This document shows, piece by piece, positions 8,801 through 15,192 of a DNA stretch of 15,269 nt. Position 1 is the stretch's first letter, and every line of letters begins with the position of its first letter. The position numbers and the translations under genes were made by a program. Source of the stretch: SKLM01 sp964542755. GTDB taxonomy: Bacteria; Chloroflexota; Anaerolineae; B4-G1. The DNA is taken from assembly GCA_964542755.1 (NCBI GenBank), contig CAZIWL010000103.1, positions 1-15,269 on the forward strand. The letters are read 5' to 3'. The notes under the pieces were generated by a model. It was given only the letters and a program-made list of their open reading frames with translations, was not told the origin of the DNA and searched no databases.

Positions 8801-8828
8801 CTCGAGCAAGCACTGGTGCTTGCTCGAG
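8801..8828. repeat. Perfect 13-bp inverted repeat with 2-base spacer
   Basis: CTCGAGCAAGCAC (8801-8813), then TG, then its exact reverse complement (8816-8828). It lies 217 bases upstream of the arsM start. It could be a protein-binding operator or a strong hairpin in the transcript. No T-tract follows on either strand, so an intrinsic terminator is unlikely. Confidence 0.75.
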
Positions 8829-8853
8829 TGCCGAATACACCCCTCCGGCTTCT

Positions 8854-8877
8854 TTCGACTGGGCTCAAGACAAGCCC
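8854..8877. repeat. Possible dispersed REP-like element
   Basis: The sequence TTCGACTGGGCTCAAGACAA followed by GCCC resembles a short repeat family seen in many environmental genomes (TTCGACT..GCTCAGGACAAG; from memory). It encodes the FDWAQDKP-like string typical of spurious small proteins. Only one copy is in this window, so the repeat status cannot be shown here. Confidence 0.35.
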
Positions 8878-8887
8878 ACCTTTCGAG

Positions 8888-8906
8888 ATCTTCCCACCGG
8901 GAAGAT
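8888..8906 (-). terminator. Hairpin just after the 87-aa gene, possible weak terminator
   Basis: ATCTTCCC (8888-8895) pairs perfectly with GGGAAGAT (8899-8906) around a 3-base loop, 15 bases after the stop of the minus-strand gene at 8922. There is no T-run after it, so termination is uncertain. Confidence 0.35.
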
Positions 8907-8921
8907 AGCATCAGGGGCTCA

Positions 8922-9185
8922 TCAGTCCCCTTCGAAGTAGTAGAACGAAGGATGCTCCTCAAAGGCCTCACGGAACGCCGGCTTCAGCCGGTCGTAGGCC
9001 CAGATGACGTCCTCGTCCTCCATCTGTGGATCGTCCATAAGGTATTTCACCAGACGATCGGCATTGATCCCCCCGCCAGGGTCCTCTCCCCCACGCAACA
9101 ACGTCCGGACGGCCTCCTCGAGGTCACCCGATGTGGCCCGCGATACTACGTCCTCGACCTTCTGCCTCAGGTCCTTCTGTATCAT
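8922..9185 (-). CDS. Small acidic protein of unknown function, 87 aa
   Basis: The frame is open to 9392, but its upstream part is Arg/Cys/Ser-rich and overlaps the glutaredoxin-like gene in another frame. The start is therefore put at the ATG at 9185 (MIQKDLRQKVEDVV), with GAGGGG about 8 bases upstream. The product is acidic and mostly helical-looking, with an EDED stretch in the middle and an aromatic tail FYYFEGD. No cysteines, signal peptide or membrane segment are visible, and I do not recognise the family. It begins 61 bases after the glutaredoxin-like gene and precedes arsM, so co-transcription with both is possible. Confidence 0.7.
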   Translation of the reverse strand: MIQKDLRQKVEDVVSRATSGDLEEAVRTLLRGGEDPGGGINADRLVKYLMDDPQMEDEDVIWAYDRLKPAFREAFEEHPSFYYFEGD

Positions 9186-9246
9186 CCTGCTCACCCCTCT
9201 CTGCACAACGTCCTGTTCCGACCCACGGTCGGATCGCTCACACCTT

Positions 9247-9465
9247 TCAGGTGCCGTGAAACCCAACCTCCACACCCTTGTCCGGCCACACGATCGTCGG
9301 CACCTCCCCCCGTCCCCCGTTGAGCATGAGCATCTCGTGGAGCCGACGGGGCTCCTGCTCCACGTCGTACGACTCGTGGGGGCAGTCCTCATTGTCCAAC
9401 TTCCGCAGCAGAGCCCGCGTGTACGGGCAGCCCCGCTTTCCGTAGACCTTTATCCGTTCAGACAT
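9247..9465 (-). CDS. Glutaredoxin-like protein, Uxx-star type
   Basis: A 72-residue thioredoxin-fold protein. It opens with a beta strand (IKVYG) and the active-site motif CPYT (Cys13-Thr16), a one-cysteine form of CxxC. The cis-proline motif EVPTIV and a closing VGFHGT follow. Size and motifs fit the Uxx-star glutaredoxin-like family, in which the first active-site residue is often selenocysteine; here it is an ordinary Cys codon. The start has a good ribosome site (GGAAGG, about 6 bases before ATG). It probably works in thiol-disulfide or thiol-adduct chemistry in the cytoplasm. The neighbouring arsM suggests a link with arsenic or selenium handling, but that is inference. The fold assignment is solid; the subfamily is from memory. 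Confidence 0.82.
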   Translation of the reverse strand: MSERIKVYGKRGCPYTRALLRKLDNEDCPHESYDVEQEPRRLHEMLMLNGGRGEVPTIVWPDKGVEVGFHGT

Positions 9466-9550
9466 TAAGCACCTTCCTCGCTACGATCTCGCGTCTGGAT
9501 CATCATCCCGGCGACAATCAGATACCTTTCGCCGGGAGAAAGGGCCGCGT

Positions 9551-9819
9551 TCATCGTCCACCGGGTCGAAACGTGTCCAACATGCTCCACGGCGGGAAAG
9601 TGATCGCCCGCGGCGGACAGACGTTGATGCATGAGCTGCATTCTACCTGACACTTGAAGAGCGCACCGACCGAAACCTTTCCGTCCCCGGCGCGGGAAAG
9701 TGCGGCACGATGGCCAGGGCGGCCTTCTTGGGATTGTTCTCGCCGAACAGGTGGAGCGAACACGCGAGCAGACAGGCACGACACCCCGAGCACTTTGCGT
9801 TGTCAGCACAGAGTCTCAC
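9551..9819 (-). pseudogene. 4Fe-4S ferredoxin-like gene split by a one-base frameshift
   Basis: From a GTG at 9819 (GAGG about 8 bases upstream) the frame gives VRLCADNAKCSGCRACLLAC, then SLHLFGENNPKKAALAIVPH and FPAPG. It contains a C-x2-C-x2-C-x3-C cluster motif and stops early at a TAG. One frame over, the protein continues sensibly as GDGKVSVGALFKCQVECSSC then INVCPPRAITF, giving a second cluster motif ending in CP, up to the TGA at 9551. The frames join if one G is added to the GGGG run (CCCC on the plus strand at 9685-9688). The restored protein of about 90 residues resembles small electron-transfer ferredoxins that serve aldehyde oxidoreductases and similar enzymes. It is either a true frameshift or a homopolymer sequencing error. 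Confidence 0.8.
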
Positions 9820-9958
9820 TTGTTGTCCTCACCATTTCGTCGCTGATCGCGCGATCTGAACTCGGGTCCTCCTAGGGTCTACGCCCGTTCCCGGTGCCCC
9901 TCTGGCAGAGGCCGGACGGGCTGCCTAGCCCCGGCGTCGGGCTACGAGAGTCCGAACC

Positions 9959-10783
9959 TCAGAAAGCTCGCCGATTCGCGCTTGGCCCCTGGCCTGGCCG
10001 TGTCCCGGAACGGTAGCGCCTGTCGTACAGGCCCTCATCGTACGGAGCCTTTCGGCTGGGGCAGCGCTCGCGCTGGCACAGCTGGCAGCTCTCGAACGTC
10101 GTCTCCACTGGAAATCGAATACCGGAGACGGACTTGGAGGGAATCATCAGCATGCTGTCCGTGAGATGCACTCCAATGGCCTCCTCAGGGTCGCCCAGGA
10201 GGTCAAATAGGGGCCGCTGTTCCTGGATGGGCCAGTCCTGCAGAGAGCCGGGCGACATCGTCGAGGTTCGTCCAAGACCATACCGTCGCGACAGGTGATC
10301 CTTCAGGGCCACTGACGCCTGACGCAAAGCCGTCTCACTGATCACGTCGGCGTAGTAGCGCACCAACAGGTCGTCTTGCGCCTGCATCCACTCGTGCAAC
10401 TCGTTCCCGGCGGTCACCGCGAAGGGGAACACGCGGTGCACATCGTCGAGATTCACCCGGAGCACACGGCTGTGGAACGTGACACCGCCGATGAGGACGC
10501 TGCTCTCCTCACGCTTTTCCACGTAGGCGACCCGGTACGTGGCCCGGGGCCTGGCGACGGTCTTAGCGTCCTCAAGCAGGGATGCTAGCTGGTCAGCGTG
10601 CCTGGTGCCCTCCTTCGCGCGCAGTTTCTTCATCAGCCTCCGGAGATTTGGTTTGAAAGCAATGTCGTCCATCACCAGGGCTCCGCATTCCCCGAAAAGC
10701 TCGATCTTTGCTTCTTCTAGTTGACCTGCCTGACCCCGGCTCAAGGTACTCGCCGCCTCGCCAACCGTTCCCGCAGTGGACAT
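9959..10783 (-). CDS. Vitamin-B12-dependent methionine synthase activation-domain-like protein
   Basis: A 274-residue cytoplasmic protein. The start at 10783 is preferred over the ATG 30 bases upstream because AGGAGG stands 7 bases before it. The central part (about residues 90-215) has the features of MetH activation-domain relatives: FAVTAGNELHEW, then a helix with RYYADVISETALRQA. The C-terminus has the cysteine motif typical of free-standing members, SVSGIRFPVETTFESCQLCQ then RERCPSRKAPYD, with Cys233, Cys236 and Cys241. In MetH this domain binds SAM to re-methylate oxidised corrinoid. Stand-alone versions occur beside corrinoid and Fe-S proteins and may reactivate corrinoid methyl carriers. 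No metH or corrinoid protein is in the window. The broken Fe-S-domain gene ends 26 bases upstream and was probably its operon partner. Confidence 0.85.
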   Translation of the reverse strand: MSTAGTVGEAASTLSRGQAGQLEEAKIELFGECGALVMDDIAFKPNLRRLMKKLRAKEGTRHADQLASLLEDAKTVARPRATYRVAYVEKREESSVLIGGVTFHSRVLRVNLDDVHRVFPFAVTAGNELHEWMQAQDDLLVRYYADVISETALRQASVALKDHLSRRYGLGRTSTMSPGSLQDWPIQEQRPLFDLLGDPEEAIGVHLTDSMLMIPSKSVSGIRFPVETTFESCQLCQRERCPSRKAPYDEGLYDRRYRSGTRPGQGPSANRRAF

Positions 10784-10809
10784 GAAATCTCCTCCTAATT
10801 CCATACGTA

Positions 10810-11397
10810 TCAAACGCTCATCAATTCATGCAGCCTTCGGCCGCCCTCTACGTACGCCTCCTCGCGCAGACGCGGGCATTCGCAAAGCTAGTGTTTGTCG
10901 GTCAATCATCCAACGGCGAAGGCCGTACAGGCAGCCTCGCCACACTCACCGGAGTTAAGCCCGGGCAGCAGTCGATAGACATCGAGCCATCCCAGCAGCG
11001 TGCGCCGCTCATAGAGGGGCATGCTTTCCCCTCGCCACCGCCAGGTGCCGTTACACAAGTCCTTGAACCACTACAGTTGCCCCGTCGCATCCTCGGCCCC
11101 ATCCACTTTGGCCATCTTCGCCACGCGCGGGTAGAAGGTCAGGATCCGCTCCCCGCGCTCGACGGTCACGCTGTTGACCGCGGGCGCGTACATGATCGTG
11201 GAGATGATGGCGTTCAGATAGGGAAAACCCGGCGAGATGTCGTCGGAGCACTCCGCCACGATCCGGTTCTTAGTCGGATCAGCCATGCAGTCTTTGACGT
11301 GGGTGATGGTGAAGCTCTTCTCCAGACAGGGCCCCATCGCCTCCCGCACCTCGAGCCGCAGCGGCGTCGTGGCGTTGTGATCCAGATAGATTGCCAT
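10810..11397 (-). pseudogene. Fe-S-domain protein pseudogene with a cysteine desulfurase 5' graft
   Basis: The frame starts as a cysteine desulfurase (MAIYLDHNATTPLRLEVREA, about 27 residues). It then switches near 11315 to a different protein: ITHVKDCMADPTKNRIVAEC, SDDISPGFPYLNAI, ILTFYPR. After a TAG at 11071-11073 the same frame continues as WFKDLCNGTW, YERR, DVYRLLPGLNSGECGEAACT, AFAV. It then meets a TGA (10906-10908) and a TAG (10888-10890), and ends LCECPRLREEAYVEGGRRL to a TGA at 10810. This is the architecture of proteins with a C-terminal 4Fe-4S domain like that of the CODH/ACS gamma subunit (LPxTNCGECGxxxC...DCP), with the first cluster Cys changed to Ser. Three stops, a lost ligand and a chimeric head show that it is dead. 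An ATG at 11409 is an alternative start of the graft. Confidence 0.85.
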
Positions 11398-11455
11398 CTG
11401 CGCTCCCATTCCCTCGGCCCCCGTCGTTCCACCACTTCGTCTCCGGGGCCTCTTC

Positions 11456-12211
11456 CTACCTACTCTTCACCCACGCCTGTGCCGCCATCTGCACCGCATC
11501 CCACGGGGTGCTGAGCGGGGGCATGTAACTCAGATCTATGTCGTTCAGCGCCTCTACCGTCATCCCTTTGAACAGCGCCGTGGCGAACACGTCTATGCGC
11601 TTCTACACCGACCCCGTCCGATGACCCCCCATCTGCGCCCCCAGCAGCCGGTGGTACGTCTCAACGCAGTCGCCGGCAGCGTAGACGCCTGGCACGTTCT
11701 TCTCCATCCTCCGGTTGACACGGATCGCGTCCCGCTGCCTCGTCTCGACACCGGCAGTTGAGGCAAGGTCGGCACTCGGGCGCGCGCCGGGGGCCACCAG
11801 CACCAACTCCGTCTTCGCGCGGAATCCCTCAGAGCCTGCGACGAGCAGGTGCTGATCCCGCCGGTCGATTGACGCCACCGACACACCCGTGACGACCGTC
11901 GCGCCCCGGCCCGTCAACGCCTCCTCAATAAGGTTTCTCAAAGGCGCGTCGACCATGGTCAAAACTAACGGGAGGTACTCTACCAGCGTGACCTCGATGC
12001 CGCGGCGAAGCAAGGCCTCGGTCATCTCCAGGCCGATGTACCCGCCGCCCACCACCACGGCGGACGCCGGGTGCTCCTCCGCCAGGTAGTCGCGCAGCGC
12101 GAAGCCGTCACCTATCGTGCGCAGAAAGAAGACCCCGGGCTGCTCCAAGCCGTCGATGGGCGGGCGGGCCGGGACGGCGCCGGTGACTCTTTTAACCATT
12201 TGTCTGATCAT
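11456..12211 (-). pseudogene. Degraded FAD/NAD(P)-dependent oxidoreductase (CoA-disulfide reductase/NADH oxidase type)
   Basis: The open part (12211-11603, 202 residues) starts in mid-protein. VTGAVPARPPIDGLEQPGVF is the end of the first FAD segment, followed by the NAD-binding Rossmann motif VVVGGGYIGLEM and the second FAD motif VPGVYAAGDC. The first 110 or so residues, with the N-terminal GxGxxG, are absent. After GDCVETYH the sequence jumps to RLLGAQMGG, which in intact relatives lies about 65 residues further on. It then runs through a stop codon (11603-11605) into KRIDVFATALFKGMTVEALN, DLSYMPPLSTPWDAVQMAAQ and AWVKSR, the normal dimerisation-domain C-terminus, ending with TAG at 11456. 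So it has a 5' truncation, an internal in-frame deletion and a nonsense codon. Deletion sizes are estimated from general knowledge of the family. Confidence 0.85.
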
Positions 12212-12235
12212 TAAGCCGGCCTTCCCCGCACTCTC

Positions 12236-12400
12236 CTAGCCGCAACGCTTCCTCAATGCCGCCTCGACGCGTTCGGCGATCAACTCTTTGACGAACGCGT
12301 AGATCTCCTGCGCGTCATCCCGTCGGGCTAACCGCAAGACTTGACGGATCTCATCTTCATCCAGGACAATCAGCGTCTTCTCGATGCGTTGCTTGGCCAT
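12236..12400 (-). CDS. Small conserved-looking protein, 54 aa, downstream of the cysteine desulfurase
   Basis: ATG at 12400, 17 bases after the stop of the desulfurase gene, suggests the same transcript; the ribosome site is weak. The product, MAKQRIEKTLIVLDEDEIRQ and onward, is charged, with one predicted strand then two helices, and ends in KRCG. Over residues 8-45 it aligns without gaps with the 74-aa protein at 14195-14419. I recognise no named family. A ribbon-helix-helix-like or partner-binding role is conceivable but unproven. Confidence 0.65.
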   Translation of the reverse strand: MAKQRIEKTLIVLDEDEIRQVLRLARRDDAQEIYAFVKELIAERVEAALRKRCG

Positions 12401-12417
12401 CGTCTGTTCTTCGTCTG

Positions 12418-13554
12418 CTACACGATCTCCCGCAGCGCGTCGACGGCGTGGCGGACATCCTCGGCGGTGGTGAAATAGCCGGGGCTGAAGCGCAGCGCGC
12501 CGCAGTTCAGCGTCCCTGCTGTCTGATGCGCCTGCGGTGCGCAGTGCAATCCCGCGCGGGTCGCCACGTCGAACACTTGATCCAAGACCGTCGCCAGCTG
12601 CTCCGCCATGTACCCTTCGACCGTCACGGAGACAACGGCCGTGCGTTGCGCCAGATCTTCGGGCCCCAGGATTGTTAGGGCCGGCACGGTGCGCAATTCA
12701 TCCACTAGCAGGGCCGTCCTCTCCATCTCGTGGGCACGGATGCGCTCCACACCGTGTTCCAGCACGAAACGGACGCCCGCCAACAGCCCGGCGATGCCCG
12801 CCGCGTTCTGCGTGCCCGCCTCAAGCCGCGCCGGGAAATCCTCCGGCATCGTCTCTGAGGCCGACTCGACGCCAGCCCCACCCTCGACCCACGTCTCCAG
12901 CGCGATGCCGGGCCGAATCACCAATCCCCCGGTGCCGTGCGGCCCGTAGGTCCCCTTGTGTCCAGCGAAGGCCAGCAGGTCAATGCCCATCCCCTCCACG
13001 TCGATGGGGTAGGCCCCGGCCGTCTGCGCAGCGTCCACCAAGAACAAGACACCACGATCCCGACAGATCTGCCCTATCTCGCCGATGGGGAGGATCGTGC
13101 CGAGCACGTTGGAGCCGTGGACCATCGTCACCAGCCGCGTCTCGGGGCGCAGTGCCGCCTCCACACTGGACGCATCGAGCGTGCCGTCGGGCGCGCAGGG
13201 CACGGCAGTGACCTGCACCCCCTGCCGTTCCAACGCCTTCAACGGCCGCCAGACGGCGTTGTGCTCGATCGAAGAGGTGACCACGTGATCGCCTGGATGC
13301 AGCAGCCCTTTCAGCGCCATGTTGATGGCCTGGGTGGCGTTCATCGCGAATGCCACCCCCTGCGGATCGGGCGCGTTGAACAGGCGAGCCAGCGCCTCGC
13401 GCGCCTCGGAAGCGATGCGCATTGCCTCCTCCTCACGGCGATGGCCGCCTCGCCCCGGGGTAGCGCCGATCTCGCGCATGAAGCGATCCACCGCGTGGTA
13501 GACCGCCTCCGGCTTGGGCCAACTGGTGGCCGCGTTATCCAGATAGATCGTCAT
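12418..13554 (-). CDS. Cysteine desulfurase family protein (class V aminotransferase)
   Basis: A 378-residue PLP enzyme that likely takes sulfur (or selenium) from cysteine or selenocysteine for Fe-S clusters or thiolation. It opens with TIYLDNAATSWPKPEAVYHA. His98 (SSIEHNA) and the PLP lysine Lys200 (FAGHKGTYGPHG) are present, as is the mobile-loop Cys338 (RAGLHCAPQAH). The end RFSPGYFTTAEDV is typical. The short N-terminus and the GLHCAPxAHxTxGT loop point to the TIGR01977-like branch rather than IscS or SufS. The start has AGAGGG about 6 bases upstream. It lies between the Isf-like flavoprotein gene and a 54-aa gene. It differs from the desulfurase head grafted at 11397 (LDHNATTPL versus LDNAATSWP), so that head came from another paralogue. 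Confidence 0.92.
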   Translation of the reverse strand: MTIYLDNAATSWPKPEAVYHAVDRFMREIGATPGRGGHRREEEAMRIASEAREALARLFNAPDPQGVAFAMNATQAINMALKGLLHPGDHVVTSSIEHNAVWRPLKALERQGVQVTAVPCAPDGTLDASSVEAALRPETRLVTMVHGSNVLGTILPIGEIGQICRDRGVLFLVDAAQTAGAYPIDVEGMGIDLLAFAGHKGTYGPHGTGGLVIRPGIALETWVEGGAGVESASETMPEDFPARLEAGTQNAAGIAGLLAGVRFVLEHGVERIRAHEMERTALLVDELRTVPALTILGPEDLAQRTAVVSVTVEGYMAEQLATVLDQVFDVATRAGLHCAPQAHQTAGTLNCGALRFSPGYFTTAEDVRHAVDALREIV

Positions 13555-13609
13555 TCTGTCCCTCTCAGCCCAAGTGTGTCACTGCGAGATCCAGACAGGG
13601 CGTTTTCGC

Positions 13610-14146
13610 CTACGTCGGCAGTATGTCTCCCAGTTCCAGGATCCGTTCAGCAAGTCTCTCGGCTGCTGCAACTGCCTCCCGGTCCTCCTCCACATCCCCT
13701 GATGCAAAGGCGATGCCGGAGACGCCTCGATTGGCTGGGAGCATCTCGTGCTTCAGGAAGAAGGCGTTGATCGCCGTGATCGCGCTTTCGGCGCCATACC
13801 GCCTGCCCACCACGACCGCCCCCCCGATCTTGTTCTTGAGTTTGGCTCTGATGACCCAGGTGCGATCCATGAATGCCTTGAGTTGAGCGGAGACGTTGTT
13901 GAAGTACACTGGACTGCCCAGAATCATCGCATCAGCATCAAGGAGCGTCGGTATCAGAATCTTGCTCATATCATCGTCAACCGTACACGTATCCCGCCGG
14001 CGGCAGGCCCAACACGACCGGCAGGGCTCGACCTGATAATCAGCCAGCTTTACAAACTGCCCGCCGCTGATCGACATCATGCGTTCAAGCAGATAGTCTG
14101 TGTTGCTACCCTTCCTCGGGCTTCCTGAGATATACAAAGCCTTCAT
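13610..14146 (-). CDS. Isf-like iron-sulfur flavoprotein / NADPH-dependent FMN reductase family
   Basis: A 178-residue flavodoxin-fold protein. The start at 14146 is chosen because GGAGG lies 8 bases upstream; the ATG at 14161 overlaps that ribosome site. The FMN phosphate loop is GSPRKGSNT (8-16). Then comes a compact cysteine motif Cys42-x2-Cys45-x2-Cys48-x5-Cys54, the spacing of the 4Fe-4S cluster in Methanosarcina Isf. The motif GSPVYFNNVSAQLKAFMDRT (77-96) is the flavin-contacting and dimer segment. Such proteins move electrons from ferredoxin to oxidants such as O2, peroxide or CO2-pathway partners. Here it probably helps protect or feed the Fe-S enzymes of the run. Its stop lies 55 bases before the desulfurase start. 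Confidence 0.88.
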   Translation of the reverse strand: MKALYISGSPRKGSNTDYLLERMMSISGGQFVKLADYQVEPCRSCWACRRRDTCTVDDDMSKILIPTLLDADAMILGSPVYFNNVSAQLKAFMDRTWVIRAKLKNKIGGAVVVGRRYGAESAITAINAFFLKHEMLPANRGVSGIAFASGDVEEDREAVAAAERLAERILELGDILPT

Positions 14147-14194
14147 GCAGTAATCCTCCATGCGGCGACGATGATTCAGCGAAGCAATATGCCC

Positions 14195-14419
14195 TCAGGA
14201 CGCTTCCACTTCCTCAGACGACAGTTTGATGTCGATGTTACGTTGCTTGGCCGTGTTTCCCACGCGCGGTACCACGATGTGCTGGAAGAACGCGCTCGTC
14301 CCCTCCACATCGCGGTCCACCATCAGCTGCTTCAGTTCAACAACCTCCTCCGGCTGAAGCGTCAGCCAGATGCGCCGCGGGCGCGCCTTCACCCCATCAC
14401 CTTCCGCCTTGCTGGTCAC
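14195..14419 (-). CDS. Small protein of unknown function, 74 aa
   Basis: Starts at a GTG (14419) with GGAG a few bases upstream; a second in-frame GTG nine codons on is possible. The core RRIWLTLQPEEVVELKQLMV then DRDVEGTSAFFQHIVVPRV looks like one strand and two helices, without cysteines or membrane segments. It aligns without gaps over 38 residues with the 54-aa protein at 12236-12400 (8 identities, many conservative pairs). It lies between the ccdA-like gene and the flavoprotein gene. The fold is reminiscent of ribbon-helix-helix regulators, but this is not established. Confidence 0.65.
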   Translation of the reverse strand: MTSKAEGDGVKARPRRIWLTLQPEEVVELKQLMVDRDVEGTSAFFQHIVVPRVGNTAKQRNIDIKLSSEEVEAS

Positions 14420-14508
14420 ACACGCTCCACCGCGGCATTCACGCCCGCCAGCCTCAGATCAGGCGGCGCCAGTCCCCGGGCGAGGGACGTAGCGCGCATC
14501 GCGGGCCC

Positions 14509-15186
14509 TCAGGCGATCCACAGGAAATAGAGTCCCACGCCCAGGATCATCACCGCGCTGGCCTTCTCCATGGCGTAGGCCCAGCGCCCAAAGGCCTTCA
14601 GTTGTGTCAGCACGCCGGTGAAGGTGCCTGCTGCCACAATGGGCACCCCCCGCCCCAGCGCGTAGAGAAAGAGCAGCGCGGCGCCGTACGCCAGGGCTCC
14701 CCGCTGGGCCATCACGTACGCCAGAATGGCCGCCAGCACGGGCGTGGCACACTGCGACGCCACCAACCCTGAGACCAACCCCAGGGCCAGGGCCCCAGGC
14801 ACTCCCCTCAGCTTCACCTGCTCGCGCAGACGGCCGAGCCCTGGGATCTGCGGGAGCTGAAAGCCGCCCAGCATCTGCACGGCGATGGCGATACACACGG
14901 CCGCCACCAGGTAGTACCAGACGCGGCTGGTGCCGCCGATCAGCCCACCCACCAGCGAGGCGACGATGCCCAACACCATGAAGGTGAGCGCGAGGCCAAC
15001 GGCGAACGTCACTGACAGCGTGAACGAGCGTCGACGCGACAGATCCACCGACCCGCCCAGGTAGCCGATGATGAGCGGGATCATCGCCACGTTGCAGGGC
15101 CCGATACTGGTGATCACGCCGCCCAGGAAGACCAGCGGGTAGGCCAGGAGGGAGCTCGTCTTCAGAATCTCAAGGTTGAAAGGCAT
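14509..15186 (-). CDS. ccdA: CcdA/DsbD-type thiol-disulfide transporter, membrane
   Basis: A 225-residue inner-membrane protein with about six hydrophobic segments. It moves reducing power from cytoplasmic thioredoxin to extracytoplasmic thiol proteins, for cytochrome c maturation or disulfide repair. The two redox cysteines of the family are present in helices 1 and 4: Cys31 in TSIGPCNVAMIP and Cys146 in ASQCATPVLA. Length and topology match bacterial CcdA rather than full-length DsbD. It starts 6 bases after the stop of an upstream gene that is probably its thioredoxin-fold partner; GGAG lies about 12 bases before the ATG, within the end of that gene. The assignment to the family is firm; the symbol is by similarity. 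Confidence 0.9.
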   Translation of the reverse strand: MPFNLEILKTSSLLAYPLVFLGGVITSIGPCNVAMIPLIIGYLGGSVDLSRRRSFTLSVTFAVGLALTFMVLGIVASLVGGLIGGTSRVWYYLVAAVCIAIAVQMLGGFQLPQIPGLGRLREQVKLRGVPGALALGLVSGLVASQCATPVLAAILAYVMAQRGALAYGAALLFLYALGRGVPIVAAGTFTGVLTQLKAFGRWAYAMEKASAVMILGVGLYFLWIA

Positions 15187-15192
15187 GCCGAA

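Larger units (their letters stand above)
8585..8921. other. 337-base intergenic region rich in inverted repeats
   Basis: This lies between arsM and the 87-aa gene. I see no gene and no good sigma-70 promoter for arsM on the minus strand. It contains a 10-bp palindrome AGGGTACCCT at 8671-8680, a 13-bp perfect inverted repeat (8801-8828), a REP-like sequence (8854-8877) and a short hairpin (8888-8906). Confidence 0.6.

Noticed and set aside
9465..9809. 114-residue minus-strand frame
   Set aside because: It overlaps the ferredoxin remnant, whose cluster motifs are in the other two frames; the product is Arg/Ser-rich without motifs.
9926..9944. Hairpin TAGCCC/GGGCTA after the MetH-activation gene
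   Set aside because: Six-base stem with a 7-base loop and no T-tract on the minus strand; too weak to call a terminator.
10888..11073. Selenocysteine or pyrrolysine recoding of the stops in the Fe-S-domain frame
   Set aside because: Both TAG and TGA occur, at positions that are not catalytic in the family, together with loss of a cluster Cys and a chimeric head; decay explains all of these.
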